Positions 32,211 to 41,700 of a stretch of DNA of 47,678 nucleotides are shown one piece after another. Position numbers and translations under genes: made by a program. Under the pieces are notes generated by a model. The model was given only the letters and a program-made list of their open reading frames with translations. It was not told the origin of the DNA and made no database searches. The stretch spans positions 1-47,678 of the forward strand of contig JAAYCA010000048.1 in the NCBI GenBank assembly GCA_012744435.1, in the 5' to 3' direction. Numbering within the stretch: the stretch's first letter is position 1; each line of letters starts with the position of its first letter. Origin of the DNA: Bacteroidales bacterium. GTDB lineage: Bacteria; Bacteroidota; Bacteroidia; Bacteroidales; UBA932.

Positions 32211-33293
32211 TCACCCTTCGCCGACATCTTCCCGGGCATGGAGTTTCCGGCGGCGCGTTTCGGCCGAATCGTGGCCGAAAAGCAGACGCGGTCCTTCGGC
32301 GGCCCGCCAGGCCTTCGTGTCGAACTCCTCCGGGTCGCGGGGGCTCACATACGGCCCCTCATGGTCGATCACGAACGAAAGATACGTGATCGGGTACCCC
32401 TGCTCCAGGAACAACTGCTCGTAGAACGTCTGCACTTCCCTCACTACATCAGGCGGAGCCGCAGCGGCAGTCGCCCCAGAAAACCGTGCCACCCTCGGCA
32501 TCGTAAGAGGGAGGGGCCCATCGTCAGATGGGAGGGGTCCGGCACAGCCGGACGTTTTCAGGGGCGAGCTGCCGCACGGCTCCGTATTGTATAGATCGTT
32601 GGTACTTGCAAGAATGTGGAGTTTGTTGGCGCGGCAGACGGACAGGGCGTATTCGTGCAGGAAGCGGGAGTCGGTCTTGAGATGGACGATGCCGCCGGGC
32701 CGCAGGAAACTGCGGTAGCGCTCCAGGAAGAGCGGCGAGCAGAGCCGCGAATTCTCGCTGCGGTACTGCGGATCCGAGAAGGTCAGCCAGATCTCCGAGA
32801 CTTCGCCCGGTGCGAAAAAGGCCGTGATGAACTCCACCCGCGTGCGCAGGAACGCCACATTGGGCAGCGCATGCTCCGTGGCATACTTTGCACCCTTCCA
32901 CAGCCGCGCCCCCTTGATGTCCACGCCGATATAGTTCCGCTCCGGATCCCGCTCCGCCAGCGCAATCGTATATTCTCCCTTCCCGCAACCCAGTTCCAGG
33001 ACCAGTTCCTTCTCGGGCGCAGCCGCTTCGGCAGTCGCCCCAGAAAACCGTGCCACCCTCGGCACCGTAAGAGGGAGGGGCCCATCGTCAGATGGGAGGG
33101 GTCCGGCAACGCCGGACGTTTTCAGGGGGGAGCTGCCGAACGGCAAGCTGGAGAAGAACGAACTCCAGTGGCCCTTGACGGCGTGGTCGCGAAGATGGAA
33201 GTAGCCGTCGGCGAGGAGCTCCTGCGCCGAGGGCTGCAGGAGACAGGCGAACGTCTCGTTCTCCGCAAATTTGCGCAGTTTATCGTGTCCCAT
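32211..33293 (-). CDS. trmB: tRNA (guanine-N7)-methyltransferase with two in-frame repeat insertions
   Basis: SAM-dependent enzyme making m7G46 in tRNA. Conserved segments are MGHDKLRKFAENETF at the start, the SAM-binding LVLELGCGKGEYT, NYIGVDIKGARLWKGA, the catalytic-region EIWLTFSDPQYRSENSRL, and GGIVHLKTDSRFL. At 360 residues it is over 100 longer than usual. Two 36-codon inserts, both reading GSSPLKTSGxAGPLPSDDGP and onward, explain most of this. The first separates KGHWSSFF from the SAM-binding strand, the second separates NDLYNTE from the C-terminal helix TFYEQLFLE. Both are at variable loops, so the fold could survive. Start at 33293, overlapping gldH by 14 nt. Last gene of its operon. 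Confidence 0.9.
   Translation of the reverse strand: MGHDKLRKFAENETFACLLQPSAQELLADGYFHLRDHAVKGHWSSFFSSLPFGSSPLKTSGVAGPLPSDDGPLPLTVPRVARFSGATAEAAAPEKELVLELGCGKGEYTIALAERDPERNYIGVDIKGARLWKGAKYATEHALPNVAFLRTRVEFITAFFAPGEVSEIWLTFSDPQYRSENSRLCSPLFLERYRSFLRPGGIVHLKTDSRFLHEYALSVCRANKLHILASTNDLYNTEPCGSSPLKTSGCAGPLPSDDGPLPLTMPRVARFSGATAAAAPPDVVREVQTFYEQLFLEQGYPITYLSFVIDHEGPYVSPRDPEEFDTKAWRAAEGPRLLFGHDSAETRRRKLHAREDVGEG
32466..32573. repeat. 108-bp cloverleaf-like repeat, copy B, inside trmB
   Basis: The ends pair as an 18-bp stem with one bulge and one mismatch (GGCAG, then TCGCCCC, then GAAAAC on each arm). Inside are three hairpins: CCCTC/GAGGG (32492-32511), CCCATC/GATGGG with loop GTCA (32517-32532) and GTCCGGC/GCCGGAC with loop ACA (32537-32553). 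The length is a multiple of three and it contains no stop in the trmB frame. It is 95-96% identical to copy A. Confidence 0.85.
33030..33137. repeat. 108-bp cloverleaf-like repeat, copy A, inside trmB
   Basis: Same length, orientation and reading frame as copy B. Hairpins lie at 33056-33075, 33081-33096 and 33101-33117 (loop AAC). Of the few differences from copy B within the element, three fall in hairpin loops (one in the first, two in the third) and one weakens the terminal stem. Structure is therefore better conserved than loop sequence. Confidence 0.85.
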
Positions 33294-33711
33294 CGCGTTT
33301 CTTGCAAACGACACCGAATCCCAGCAGCTCCCCCGATCCGTCCAGCGGACGCACGCTGAGCTGCCACTCTCCCGCCTGTGCGGGAATCATCCCGCTGCGG
33401 TACAGCTCCTTCGAACCGCGAAGCCCGACCTCACGCATATAGACCGACTCGGAAAAGCCTTCACCGGAAGGAGAGAGCCACTGTACATTGAGCCGGAGGT
33501 TCTCCAGCGGTTCCGTTTCGGTCCGGCTGTAAAACCAGAAATCGTAGGCAGAGGTGGTATCCTGCAGCGGAAGGGTATAGACATAGACCCCGTCCCGGGC
33601 GTCGTCCCGGAGCACAAAAAACTCCAGGTCCTCCGGACGGGAACACGCCGGAAGCACCATGCCGAGGCAGAGTGCCGCAAGCAGAAACCGGGTCGGGAAG
33701 CGCTGCGTCAT
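33280..33711 (-). CDS. gldH: GldH-like lipoprotein
   Basis: A 143-residue lipoprotein with a signal peptide ending in a lipobox (MVLPAC, Cys about residue 23). The body follows the GldH pattern: LPLQDTTSAYDFWFYSRTETEPLENLRLNVQW, then MIPAQAGEWQLSV and a final LLGFGVVC. GldH supports gliding and type IX secretion in some Bacteroidota, but homologues also occur in non-gliding Bacteroidales, where the role is unclear. No other gliding genes are in the window. Placement after holB and ricT matches the usual Bacteroidota order and supports the call. Confidence 0.7.
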   Translation of the reverse strand: MTQRFPTRFLLAALCLGMVLPACSRPEDLEFFVLRDDARDGVYVYTLPLQDTTSAYDFWFYSRTETEPLENLRLNVQWLSPSGEGFSESVYMREVGLRGSKELYRSGMIPAQAGEWQLSVRPLDGSGELLGFGVVCKKRDGTR

Positions 33712-33714
33712 TCT

Positions 33715-34917
33715 CTAACGGGCGGGCTTGGACTTCTTCGGACCGCCCTTGGCGGCCTGGCCGGCCGTTTTTGCGCCGCCCCGGCCCTTGCCGCGGTTGC
33801 GGCCGGACCGGGAACGCTTGCGCGCCGGCGTATCGAAACGGCTGATGCTGTCGTCGCCGACCGCCGTCACGAACTCGGGCACATTGGGCACCGGCTCGGA
33901 ACGCAGCGAAGCGGGCTTTTCGCCGTTGCGGTTCATCTCGATGATGTCCCACACTTCGGCGGCATCCAGCGGGAACAGTTCCGCGTCGGAACCCTTTTCG
34001 TAGGAGAAATACATCAGCTCGCGCAGGATGTCGGTCTTGCGCAGCCAGGCATGGCCGTCCTCGAACTCCAGCGGCTCGCTGACCTTGGGGATGCGCGACT
34101 GGGCATCCAGATAGTTGGCCACTTCGTAGTTGAGGCAGCATTTGAGCTTGCCGCACTGGCCGGCAAGTTTCTGCGGATTCAGCGACAGGTCCTGGCAGCG
34201 GGCCGCCGCCGTGGAGATGCTCTGGAAAGAAGAAATATAGTTGGCGCAGCAGAGCTCGCGTCCGCAGATGCCCAGACCTCCGATGAGACCGGCTTCCTGA
34301 CGGGCGCCGATCTGTTTCATCTCGATGCGGATGCGGAACTCCTCCGCAAACACCTTGATAAGCTGGCGGAAGTCCACGCGCCCGTCGGCAATATAGTAGA
34401 AAATGGCCTTGGAGCCGTCCCCCTGGAACTCCACGTCCCCGATTTTCATCTCCAGCCCCATTTCTGCGGCGATGCGACGGGCCTTGATCATGGTGTCCTC
34501 CTCCCGGGCGATGGCCTCCTGCCATTTCTCGATGTCGCTCTGGCGGGCCTTGCGGTAGATCTTGCGGAACTGCGCCGTTTCGGGATCGACCCCCTTGCTG
34601 CGCATCTGGCGTCCCACGATCGGACCCTCGAGGGTCACGATGCCGAGGTCCTGGCCCGTCACGGCCTCCACGACCACCAGGTCGCCCAGCCGGATATTCT
34701 GCGAGGAATCGTTCACATAGAATCCCTTGCGCGTATTCTTGAAGCGAACCTCGAAAAGGTCGCGGTACGTCCCGTCGGAAGCGTCCTTGAGCCAGTTGTA
34801 ATCTCCCAGCTTGCAGCAACCGGCACGGTAGGTGCAATGGGTTTCCCCGGTCTCCTCCCCGTGCGTGACCACGCAGCCCCGGGAGCAATCATATTGGATG
34901 GTTTCGTTTGTCGTCAT
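33715..34917 (-). CDS. ricT: PSP1-domain protein, RicT (YaaT) family
   Basis: A 400-residue cytosolic protein. The PSP1 domain is in the first ~270 residues, with the family's cysteine motifs CGRELCCANY and CGKLKCCLNYE (about residues 225-275). In Bacillus RicT forms an Fe-S-containing complex that affects RNA processing and development; the role in Bacteroidota is not established. The C-terminal ~60 residues are Lys/Arg/Gly-rich and disordered (RSGRNRGKGRGG), suggesting nucleic-acid contact. Start at 34917, overlapping the holB stop as ATGA; a longer frame is holB shadow. Confidence 0.88.
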   Translation of the reverse strand: MTTNETIQYDCSRGCVVTHGEETGETHCTYRAGCCKLGDYNWLKDASDGTYRDLFEVRFKNTRKGFYVNDSSQNIRLGDLVVVEAVTGQDLGIVTLEGPIVGRQMRSKGVDPETAQFRKIYRKARQSDIEKWQEAIAREEDTMIKARRIAAEMGLEMKIGDVEFQGDGSKAIFYYIADGRVDFRQLIKVFAEEFRIRIEMKQIGARQEAGLIGGLGICGRELCCANYISSFQSISTAAARCQDLSLNPQKLAGQCGKLKCCLNYEVANYLDAQSRIPKVSEPLEFEDGHAWLRKTDILRELMYFSYEKGSDAELFPLDAAEVWDIIEMNRNGEKPASLRSEPVPNVPEFVTAVGDDSISRFDTPARKRSRSGRNRGKGRGGAKTAGQAAKGGPKKSKPAR

Positions 34918-35897
34918 ATCGCTAAATACAAGCGGTCGGCCATGTCGGAGAAGAGGATCTTCAGGTTGACGTTGCGGCCGATCAGGTTTTGTGCACGGTC
35001 CAGGACCTCGAGGGCCTGGCGCGAAAAAGTCTTGCGGCACCGGGAAGCCCACTGCCGGGCTTCCGGGGAGATCCCGCCGGCTCCTTCGATCCCCTGCTGG
35101 GCAAGGAACACCTGGCGGAACCGGTCCGATGCAAAAGCGCAGAACGCCTTGGCGCTCTCACGCGAGGGCAGCGAAGCGATCCGCTCGGACACTTCCTGCG
35201 CCAGCAGGAGATCCTTGGACAGCAGCGCCGCCATAAGCTCGTCCAGAAGGTCCGCATCTGCGAACGCCATTTCCGCGGCCGTCCCGGCGGGCAGGACGCG
35301 GATACGCTGACAACGGGACAAGATCGTCGGCAGCACCTTGTCCACCTGGTGCGCGATCAGCAGGAACTGCGTCAGCACCGGCGGCTCTTCGATCATCTTG
35401 AGGAGGCGGTTCGCCGCCTCGGTATTCATGCGTTCCGGCAAGAAGATAACCACGGCGCGGTATCCTCCTTCCAGCGCGCTCAGGGAAAGCTTGTCCAGCA
35501 GCCTGCGCGCTTCCAGCACCGTGATGGCGGCACTCTTGCGCTCGAGGCCCAGGGAACCCAGCAGATCCGCTTCGCGGAAGGATGGCTGGGCGGATACCAG
35601 CTGCCGGAATGAATCCATGAACTGCTCCGAGACCAGGCCTCCCGCCGTCGGGAAGATGAAATGCACGTCCGGATGGATCAGCCGGGCGATCTTGTTGCAG
35701 GACGGGCAGTTGTCGCAGGAGTCGCCGCCGACGCGCTTCCGGCAGAAAAGATACTGCAGGAAAGCCAGACAGAGCGGAAAGGCCCCTCCGCCGTCATCTT
35801 CATGGAACAGGATGGCGTGCGGGACCCGGCCGGCGTCCACCATGCGGGAGAGCGCCTTCGTCACTTCTTCATTGCCCTGCACCTGCGAAAAGCTCAT
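34914..35897 (-). CDS. holB: DNA polymerase III delta' subunit
   Basis: A 327-residue clamp-loader subunit. FSQVQGNEEVTKALSRMVDAGRVPHAILFHE opens the AAA+ fold; the P-loop is degenerate (EDDGGGAF), as expected for delta'. A zinc module is visible (CDNCPSCNKI, about residue 70) and LLKMIEEPP plus LPTILSRCQRIRV (sensor 1 SRC motif) are conserved. I chose the ATG at 35897 for its ATGA overlap with the upstream stop; an ATG at 35909 is an alternative adding four residues. Confidence 0.92.
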   Translation of the reverse strand: MSFSQVQGNEEVTKALSRMVDAGRVPHAILFHEDDGGGAFPLCLAFLQYLFCRKRVGGDSCDNCPSCNKIARLIHPDVHFIFPTAGGLVSEQFMDSFRQLVSAQPSFREADLLGSLGLERKSAAITVLEARRLLDKLSLSALEGGYRAVVIFLPERMNTEAANRLLKMIEEPPVLTQFLLIAHQVDKVLPTILSRCQRIRVLPAGTAAEMAFADADLLDELMAALLSKDLLLAQEVSERIASLPSRESAKAFCAFASDRFRQVFLAQQGIEGAGGISPEARQWASRCRKTFSRQALEVLDRAQNLIGRNVNLKILFSDMADRLYLAI

Positions 35898-36862
35898 ACC
35901 TGTCTCCATTCATTATAACGGGCGATGCCGGCCAGGTATTCCCGGGCCGGGCTGTCGGGGAAGACGTCCAGCGCCCGCACGGCGCGTTCCACCCACTCCG
36001 AGAGCCGCCGGGCGGCAAACCCGACACCATCCCGTTCCGTCACGAAACGGCGGACCTGTCCGCAATACTCGGGATGCGATGGGATGTCGCGCACCATGGC
36101 GCGGATTTCCGCTTCGCGGGGCGAGCCCTGCAGGGCACCCAGCAGCGGAAGGGTAATCTTCTGCTCGAGCAGATCCTGACCGACCGGCTTGCCCAGACTG
36201 TCCGTACCGGCATAATCCAGGATGTCATCCTTGATCTGGAAGGCGATACCGAGGGCGGAACCGTAAGCGAGGGCCGCCGCCGTCTGCTCCGGACCGGCAT
36301 CGACGGACACGGCCGCCGTTTCGGCTGCAACGCAAAAAAGGGAAGCCGTCTTGCAGTGGATAATGCGCAGGTAGTCCGCTTCCGTGGTATCGCAGGCGCT
36401 CGCTTTCTCCAGCTGGAGCATCTCCCCCTCCGCAAGGTCTGTCAGCGTCTTGGCGAACTTCCGGATCACGGCGTCACGGTGTGCCGTGTCCACGACCAGG
36501 TCCACCGCCCGGGCCAGCCAGTAATCGCCGAGGAGCACGGCCGTTCCGGCACCGAGCAGCGCGCTGACGGTCGGCTGGCCGCGCCGCTCGGCACTCCCGT
36601 CGGCCACGTCGTCGTGGATGAGCGTGGCATTGTGCAACAGCTCCGAGGCCGCAGCAAAGCAGATGCTGTCGCCGGTCGGCGTGCCGACGGCACGCGCCAT
36701 GAGCAGCGCCACCATCGGACGGAGCATCTTGCCGGTGTTGGACAGGATCTGTCTGTTGGTCTGCTCCAGCAAGCCGACATCAGAATGCAACTGGTCCCGG
36801 ATCAGGGCCAGGGTTCGGTCCCAATCCGATCCGAGATAGTTGATGATGTCCTTGTTGCTCAC
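35894..36862 (-). CDS. Polyprenyl diphosphate synthase (octaprenyl-type)
   Basis: A 322-residue trans-prenyltransferase that extends farnesyl diphosphate with isopentenyl diphosphate, most likely for the menaquinone side chain. Both aspartate-rich motifs are present: LIHDDVADGSAERRG (about residues 80-94) and FQIKDDILDY (about 208-217). The chain-length position cannot be judged with confidence. It overlaps both neighbours by 4 nt (ATGA), within the LOG-to-trmB operon. Confidence 0.92.
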   Translation of the reverse strand: MSNKDIINYLGSDWDRTLALIRDQLHSDVGLLEQTNRQILSNTGKMLRPMVALLMARAVGTPTGDSICFAAASELLHNATLIHDDVADGSAERRGQPTVSALLGAGTAVLLGDYWLARAVDLVVDTAHRDAVIRKFAKTLTDLAEGEMLQLEKASACDTTEADYLRIIHCKTASLFCVAAETAAVSVDAGPEQTAAALAYGSALGIAFQIKDDILDYAGTDSLGKPVGQDLLEQKITLPLLGALQGSPREAEIRAMVRDIPSHPEYCGQVRRFVTERDGVGFAARRLSEWVERAVRALDVFPDSPAREYLAGIARYNEWRQV

Positions 36863-37389
36863 AGAAGCGTTTTTATTTCATCGACCGTCTCCGGGAAGTG
36901 CACCAGGGCGCGGGAAGCCGCATCCATCATGCCCCGCTCCACGTAGAAGTCCAATTGTTGTTTAAACGGATCGTAGAATCCGTTCATATTGAATACGATC
37001 ACCCGGCCGGAATAACGGCCGAGCTTCGCGAGGCAATACGTCTCGGCGATCTCGTCGAGCGTACCGATACCGCCCGGCAGGGCGATGGCGAGGCTGGTGC
37101 CTTCGCGCATGGCATCCTTCCGCTCGGACATCCGTTCCGTCCAGATGCATTCCGTCAGGCGCGGATGCTCGAAACCCTTCATGAAACGCGGAAGCACGCC
37201 GATCACGCGCACCCCATGCTCCAGGGCCTCGTCGCAAACATGCCCCATCGTCCCCCGCCACGATCCGCCCGAGACAATATCGTATCCACTTAAACAAGCT
37301 GCGCGGACAATCTGCCGCGCAGCTTCGTTGTAGATCGGATCGATGTCGGAGCTGGAGGAGCAATAAATAACTGCCCGTTTGTCCGACAT
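36859..37389 (-). CDS. LOG family protein (nucleotide 5'-monophosphate phosphoribohydrolase type)
   Basis: A 176-residue Rossmann-like enzyme. SGGSWRGTMGHV and PGGIGTLDEIAE (the family's PGGxGTxxE, about residues 105-113) identify LOG-type proteins, which split the N-glycosidic bond of nucleotide monophosphates; older annotation as lysine decarboxylase is misleading. Physiological substrate unknown. It starts 6 nt after the beta-barrel gene, so that gene and thioredoxin may be in the same unit. Confidence 0.9.
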   Translation of the reverse strand: MSDKRAVIYCSSSSDIDPIYNEAARQIVRAACLSGYDIVSGGSWRGTMGHVCDEALEHGVRVIGVLPRFMKGFEHPRLTECIWTERMSERKDAMREGTSLAIALPGGIGTLDEIAETYCLAKLGRYSGRVIVFNMNGFYDPFKQQLDFYVERGMMDAASRALVHFPETVDEIKTLL

Positions 37390-37395
37390 GTGAGA

Positions 37396-38025
37396 CTAGA
37401 AGAGGAGGGCGACGGAAGCCATCACACCGTTGGCGTTCTTGCTGGAAGCAGAATCCTTGATCAGGTTGATGGCGTCGCTGGCGCTGCTGATATTGGCATC
37501 CTTGGTGCCACCCAGGTTCCAGAAGTAGCGGACGGACACCTGGACATGCTTGATAAGCTCGACGCCGGCACCGAGACCGAAGCCATACTCAAGCTTGTCG
37601 GCGAAATCGATGTCCGAGAGATCCTGGGTCTCCTTGAGCATCTGCTGGGAGATCTGCATGCCTACGAAAGGCTCGGCAATGGCATACACGCGGGCGAGAT
37701 CGCCGAGGCCCATGCCGACCTGCAGCTGGACGGGAACCTCGAGGTAACCGTTCTTGAAATCAAAGTCGTCCACGTTATCGATGTCGGCGAACTTTGAGCC
37801 CTTGACGTTATAGATGATGGCCGGCTGGACGGCGATGAGGTTGCCGAGTCCGAGCTTGAAGGTCAGACCGACATGGTACTGGGTCGCAGCCTGAAGGGCA
37901 TCATTGGCAACATCCAGATTCTCGAATTTTGTCTGCGCGGAAGTAATACCGGCGATGACACCAAGCTGGGCGTGCGCACTCACTGCGATAAGCAGGGAAG
38001 CGACGATAACGATTAATTTTCTCAT
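37396..38025 (-). CDS. Porin-family outer-membrane beta-barrel protein
   Basis: A 209-residue exported protein with a signal peptide (MRKLIVIVASLLIAVSAHA, cut before QLG) and an eight-strand-type barrel: GVIAGITSAQTKF, YHVGLTFKLGLG, YLEVPVQLQVGMG, YGFGLGAGVELIKHVQVSVRYFW and a C-terminal VALLF. It fits the OMP_b-brl_2 group common in Bacteroidota; role unknown. It lies 24 nt after thioredoxin and 6 nt before the LOG gene. Confidence 0.82.
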   Translation of the reverse strand: MRKLIVIVASLLIAVSAHAQLGVIAGITSAQTKFENLDVANDALQAATQYHVGLTFKLGLGNLIAVQPAIIYNVKGSKFADIDNVDDFDFKNGYLEVPVQLQVGMGLGDLARVYAIAEPFVGMQISQQMLKETQDLSDIDFADKLEYGFGLGAGVELIKHVQVSVRYFWNLGGTKDANISSASDAINLIKDSASSKNANGVMASVALLF

Positions 38026-38049
38026 TATTAACAGGGTTATAAAAGGTTG

Positions 38050-38364
38050 TTACATGAGATTTTCCAGACGGGAGACGATTTCCTGCTTCGAAACCACGCC
38101 GACCGTGCGGTCCATAAGCTGCCCGCCCTTGAAGTAAAGCAGGGTGGGGATGTTGCGGATGCCGTACTGGACGGCGATGTCCTCGCAGTCGTCCACATTG
38201 CATTTGGCTACGACGGCCTTGCCTTGCAGCTCGGCGGCCACTTCGTCCACCGTCGGGGAGAGAACGCGGCAGGGGCCGCACCAACTGGCCCAGAAGTCGA
38301 CCAGCACAGGAACTCCGGAAGAAATGACTTCCTGGATATTTTCGTTGTTGATTACGATTTCCAT
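38050..38364 (-). CDS. trxA: Thioredoxin
   Basis: A 104-residue cytosolic dithiol reductase. The active site is WCGPC (in VDFWASWCGPCRVLSP, about residues 27-31) and the cis-Pro region is NIPTLLYFKGG. Length and fold are standard. Start at 38364 (MEIVINNEN); an upstream in-frame ATG would add nine unconserved residues. Two candidate -7 elements precede it. Confidence 0.96.
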   Translation of the reverse strand: MEIVINNENIQEVISSGVPVLVDFWASWCGPCRVLSPTVDEVAAELQGKAVVAKCNVDDCEDIAVQYGIRNIPTLLYFKGGQLMDRTVGVVSKQEIVSRLENLM

Positions 38365-38380
38365 ATCATACACATTTATC

Positions 38381-38402
38381 TGATGCACAATTCAAGGCAT
38401 CA
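38381..38402. promoter_or_regulatory. Inverted repeat in the trxA leader
   Basis: TGATGC at 38381-38386 and GCATCA at 38397-38402, 10 bp apart, lie directly downstream of the -7 element at 38407-38414. This position suits an operator or a short leader hairpin. Six-base arms are not strong evidence. Confidence 0.35.
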
Positions 38403-38406
38403 GTTG

Positions 38407-38414
38407 CAAAGATA
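38407..38414 (-). promoter_or_regulatory. -7 promoter element of trxA
   Basis: Minus strand TATCTTTG followed by C, exact consensus, giving a leader of about 35-40 nt. A second weaker match (TAAATGTG, 38371-38378) lies 6 nt from the ATG and could give a leaderless form. Confidence 0.6.
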
Positions 38415-38422
38415 GCAAAAAA

Positions 38423-38716
38423 TTAATAGAAACAATCAATGCCCCATACAAAGGCCCGCAGGCCCAGGTCCGGTGCTTCCTCGTCTTTTGCCTTGAGCGC
38501 TTCGAGAAGCGGGGCGACCTTCTCGTCCTTGAGCATGACCAGCAGGGCATGGTTCATCTCCGGCCACGCATGGTTGCCGAAGCGGGGGATGCCGTTGAAT
38601 CCGCCTTTGCCCTCTACGTTCTCCCAGCGGGTGAATCCCCGCTGTCCGTGGGCGGCGAGCAGGTCCACGATCTCTTCATTGTACGCCTGGTTGTAGGCGA
38701 TGAACATCGCTTTCAT
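38423..38716 (-). CDS. PG0541-type PII-like transporter-associated protein
   Basis: A 97-residue protein of the small PII-like group named after P. gingivalis PG0541, usually encoded just after an RND pump. Features are the start MKAMFIAYNQAYNEEI, the loop with GFTRWENVEGKGGFNG, and NHALLVMLKDEKVAPLLEALK, in a ferredoxin-like fold. PII-like proteins bind small ligands and act on membrane partners, so control or sensing of the pump is plausible but unproven. It overlaps the RND stop as ATGA and closes the operon. Confidence 0.82.
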   Translation of the reverse strand: MKAMFIAYNQAYNEEIVDLLAAHGQRGFTRWENVEGKGGFNGIPRFGNHAWPEMNHALLVMLKDEKVAPLLEALKAKDEEAPDLGLRAFVWGIDCFY

Positions 38717-41700
38717 TGCTTGTTTTTCCTCCTTTCCATTCTATAGGTGAACGAACAGTATACCGTCGGGATGAGCACCAGGGTGATGAGCGTCGAGACG
38801 CTCAGGCCCCAGCACACCGTAACGCCCAGCGCACGCCACATCTCCGAGCCTTCACCCGTCCCGATGGCCATCGGGAGCATGCCCAGGACCGTCGTCAGGG
38901 TGGTCATGAGGATCGGACGGAGACGGCTCTTGGCCGCCGTCGTGGACGCGTCGCGGATGTTCATGCCGCGCTCGCGGCACAGGATCGTATAATCGATCAG
39001 CACGATACCGTTCTTCACGACGATACCGATCAGGATGATGATGCCGATGATGGACATCACGCCGAGGGCCAGTCCGCAGACGCGCAGGCCCAGCAGCACG
39101 CCCACCAGGGCAAACGGCACGCTGAACATGATCACGAACGGGGCCATCAGGCTCTCGAACTGGGAAGCCATCACCATATACACGAGCAGGATCATCAGAA
39201 CGATGAGCACGAACATCTGCCCGAACATTTCCTGCTGGTCCTCGAAATCGCCGGCGACCACGGTCGTGACATCACCGGGAAGATCCGTCTGCGCGATGGC
39301 CCGGTTGGCGGCCGCCACGCCTTCGCTGAGGGCGGCGTCCATCGCCACGATGCCCGTGACCGTGATGAGACGCGAGCGGTCCTTGCGCTCGATGGTCGGC
39401 GGCACGAGTCCCTCGACCACCGTCCCGAGCTCCTTCATCTTGACGATGGCGCCGGTGGGGGTGCTCACGGCGATGTTCTCCATGTCCTCGACGCTGGTAC
39501 GGAACTGCGGGGCATAACGCACCCGGATGGAATACTCCTCGCCGTCCTCCCGGTACACCGACGCCACGGTACCGCTCATCGCCGCGCTGAACGCGGAGGC
39601 GGCCGTCGTGGAATTGAGCCCGTGCAGGGCGAGCTTCGTCCGGTCGAAGTCCATCCGGAGCTCCGGCGTGTACTCCTCGCGGCTGAGGTTTACCTGTGTG
39701 AAAGCCGGATCCTGCCGGAGAATCTCCTGTATCTGTTTCGCGACGCGGTCCGTCTGCTCAAAGTCATAGCCGAAGACCTCGATGTCCACCGTCGAGGCGC
39801 CGCCCATGCCCATACCCTCGGACACGCGCGCCTCGCGGATAATCGGGTAGCTCGCGCAAATGCCGCGCAGCACGTCCGCAATCTCGGCGGCCGTGCGCTT
39901 GCGGGTACTCGAGGTGCCGATGTTGATGTTCATCGAAAGGATGTGCGTGCCGTTGCTCTGCATGCTCGCAAAGGTGTTGTCCGTGTCGGCCTGGCCGAAG
40001 GTGGCGTTGAACACCCGGATCTCGGGGACGGCTTCCACGATGTCGGCATAAACCTGCTCGTAAACGCCGCGCGTCACTTCCTGGGCAGTACCCATCGGAA
40101 GGTTGATCGTGACCGAGAGACTCTCGGAGTCGCCGCGCGGGAAGTATTCGGTCTCAAGCCCGGGCACCAGCAGGACCAGTGACAGGATGAACACCCCGGC
40201 AAAACCCAGGATGACCACCCGGCGGCGCTTGGTCGCCCAGTGGATGACGTGGGCATAGCCGCGGGAGACCTTGTCGATGGCCTTGTTTACCGGTATGAAG
40301 ATGGCGTTGTACAGTTTGCCGTGCTTCCTGTCCCGCTTGAGCCAGCGGGAGCAGAGCATCGGCACGAAGGTCAGGGCCGCCGTCGTGGACACGATCATGA
40401 TAATCGACACGATCCAGCCCAGCTGGGCGAACATGATGCCGGCCATGCCGTTGATCATGGTCAGCGGCAGGAACACGCAGAGCATCGTCAGCGTGGAAGC
40501 GATGACCGAAATACCCACTTCGGACGTGCCGTGCACGGCCGCCTCCTTGGGCTTCTCTCCGCGGGCAATGTGCGTACTGATGTTCTCCAGCACCACGATG
40601 GCATCGTCCACGACCATGCCGATCGCAATGGCGAGCGCCGACATCGAGATGATGTTGAGCGTGTTGCCGGTGGCGAACAGGTACATCAGGGAGGCCAGCA
40701 GGGCCAGCGGGATGGACAGGACGATGATGACGGTGGACTTCCAGTCGCCCAGGAAGATGAACACCACGAACATCACCACGAAGAAGGTGATAAGGATGGT
40801 CTCGATGAGGGTCCGGATGGTGTTGATGATCTCCGTGGAGCCGTCCACGATGGTCGTGATCTTGACATCGGCGGGAAGCTCCTTCTCGATCTGGGCGAGC
40901 TGTTTCTTCACGCCCTTGATGACATTGACCGTGTTGGCGCCGCTCTGTTTCTGGATGATGATGCGGGCGGAGCGGCGGCCGTCGGTGTAAGACTCCTGCT
41001 CGCGCTCCTGGCGACCGTCCGTGACCGTGGCCACGTCACGCAGGTACACGGCCCGGCCGTTCACCGCACCGACGACGATGTCCAGCAGCTCCGACGGGTC
41101 GAAGAACTCCTGGTGCACGCGAAGCGTATAGGTCTCGCTGCCGATATCGATATTTCCCGAAGGGAGATTGCGGTTCTCCGCGGAAATGACCGCAGCGATC
41201 GTGCTGATGCTCAGCCCGTAAGCCTGCAGTCTGTTGGGATCGCAATAGACCTGGATCTCCCGGCCGGGAGCGCCGCTCACGGACACCGTGCCGACGCCGT
41301 TCACGCGCGCCAGCGGGGTGGAGACCTTGTCGTCCAGGATCTTGTCCAGGCCCGCGAGGCTTTCCTCCGCCGTGGCGGAAAGCATCATGATCGGCATGTC
41401 GGATGCGCTGAACTTGAAGATGGTCGGCATCGACACCCCGTCGGGAAGCATCTGGTTGACCATGTCCAGCTTGTCACGGACGCTGTTGGTCGCAGCCTCG
41501 ATGTCCACGCCGTAGTTGAAGGTGAGGGTCAGCAGGGAGATGTTCTCCTTGGACTGGCTGTTCAGCTCCTTGAGGTCCTCCACGCCGTTGAGGGCGTTCT
41601 CCAGGACCTTGGTCAGATTGGTCTCGATATCCTGCGCGTTGGCGCCCTGATAGGAAGACATCACCATGATCGTATTGGAGTCGAACTCCGGAAACTGGGC

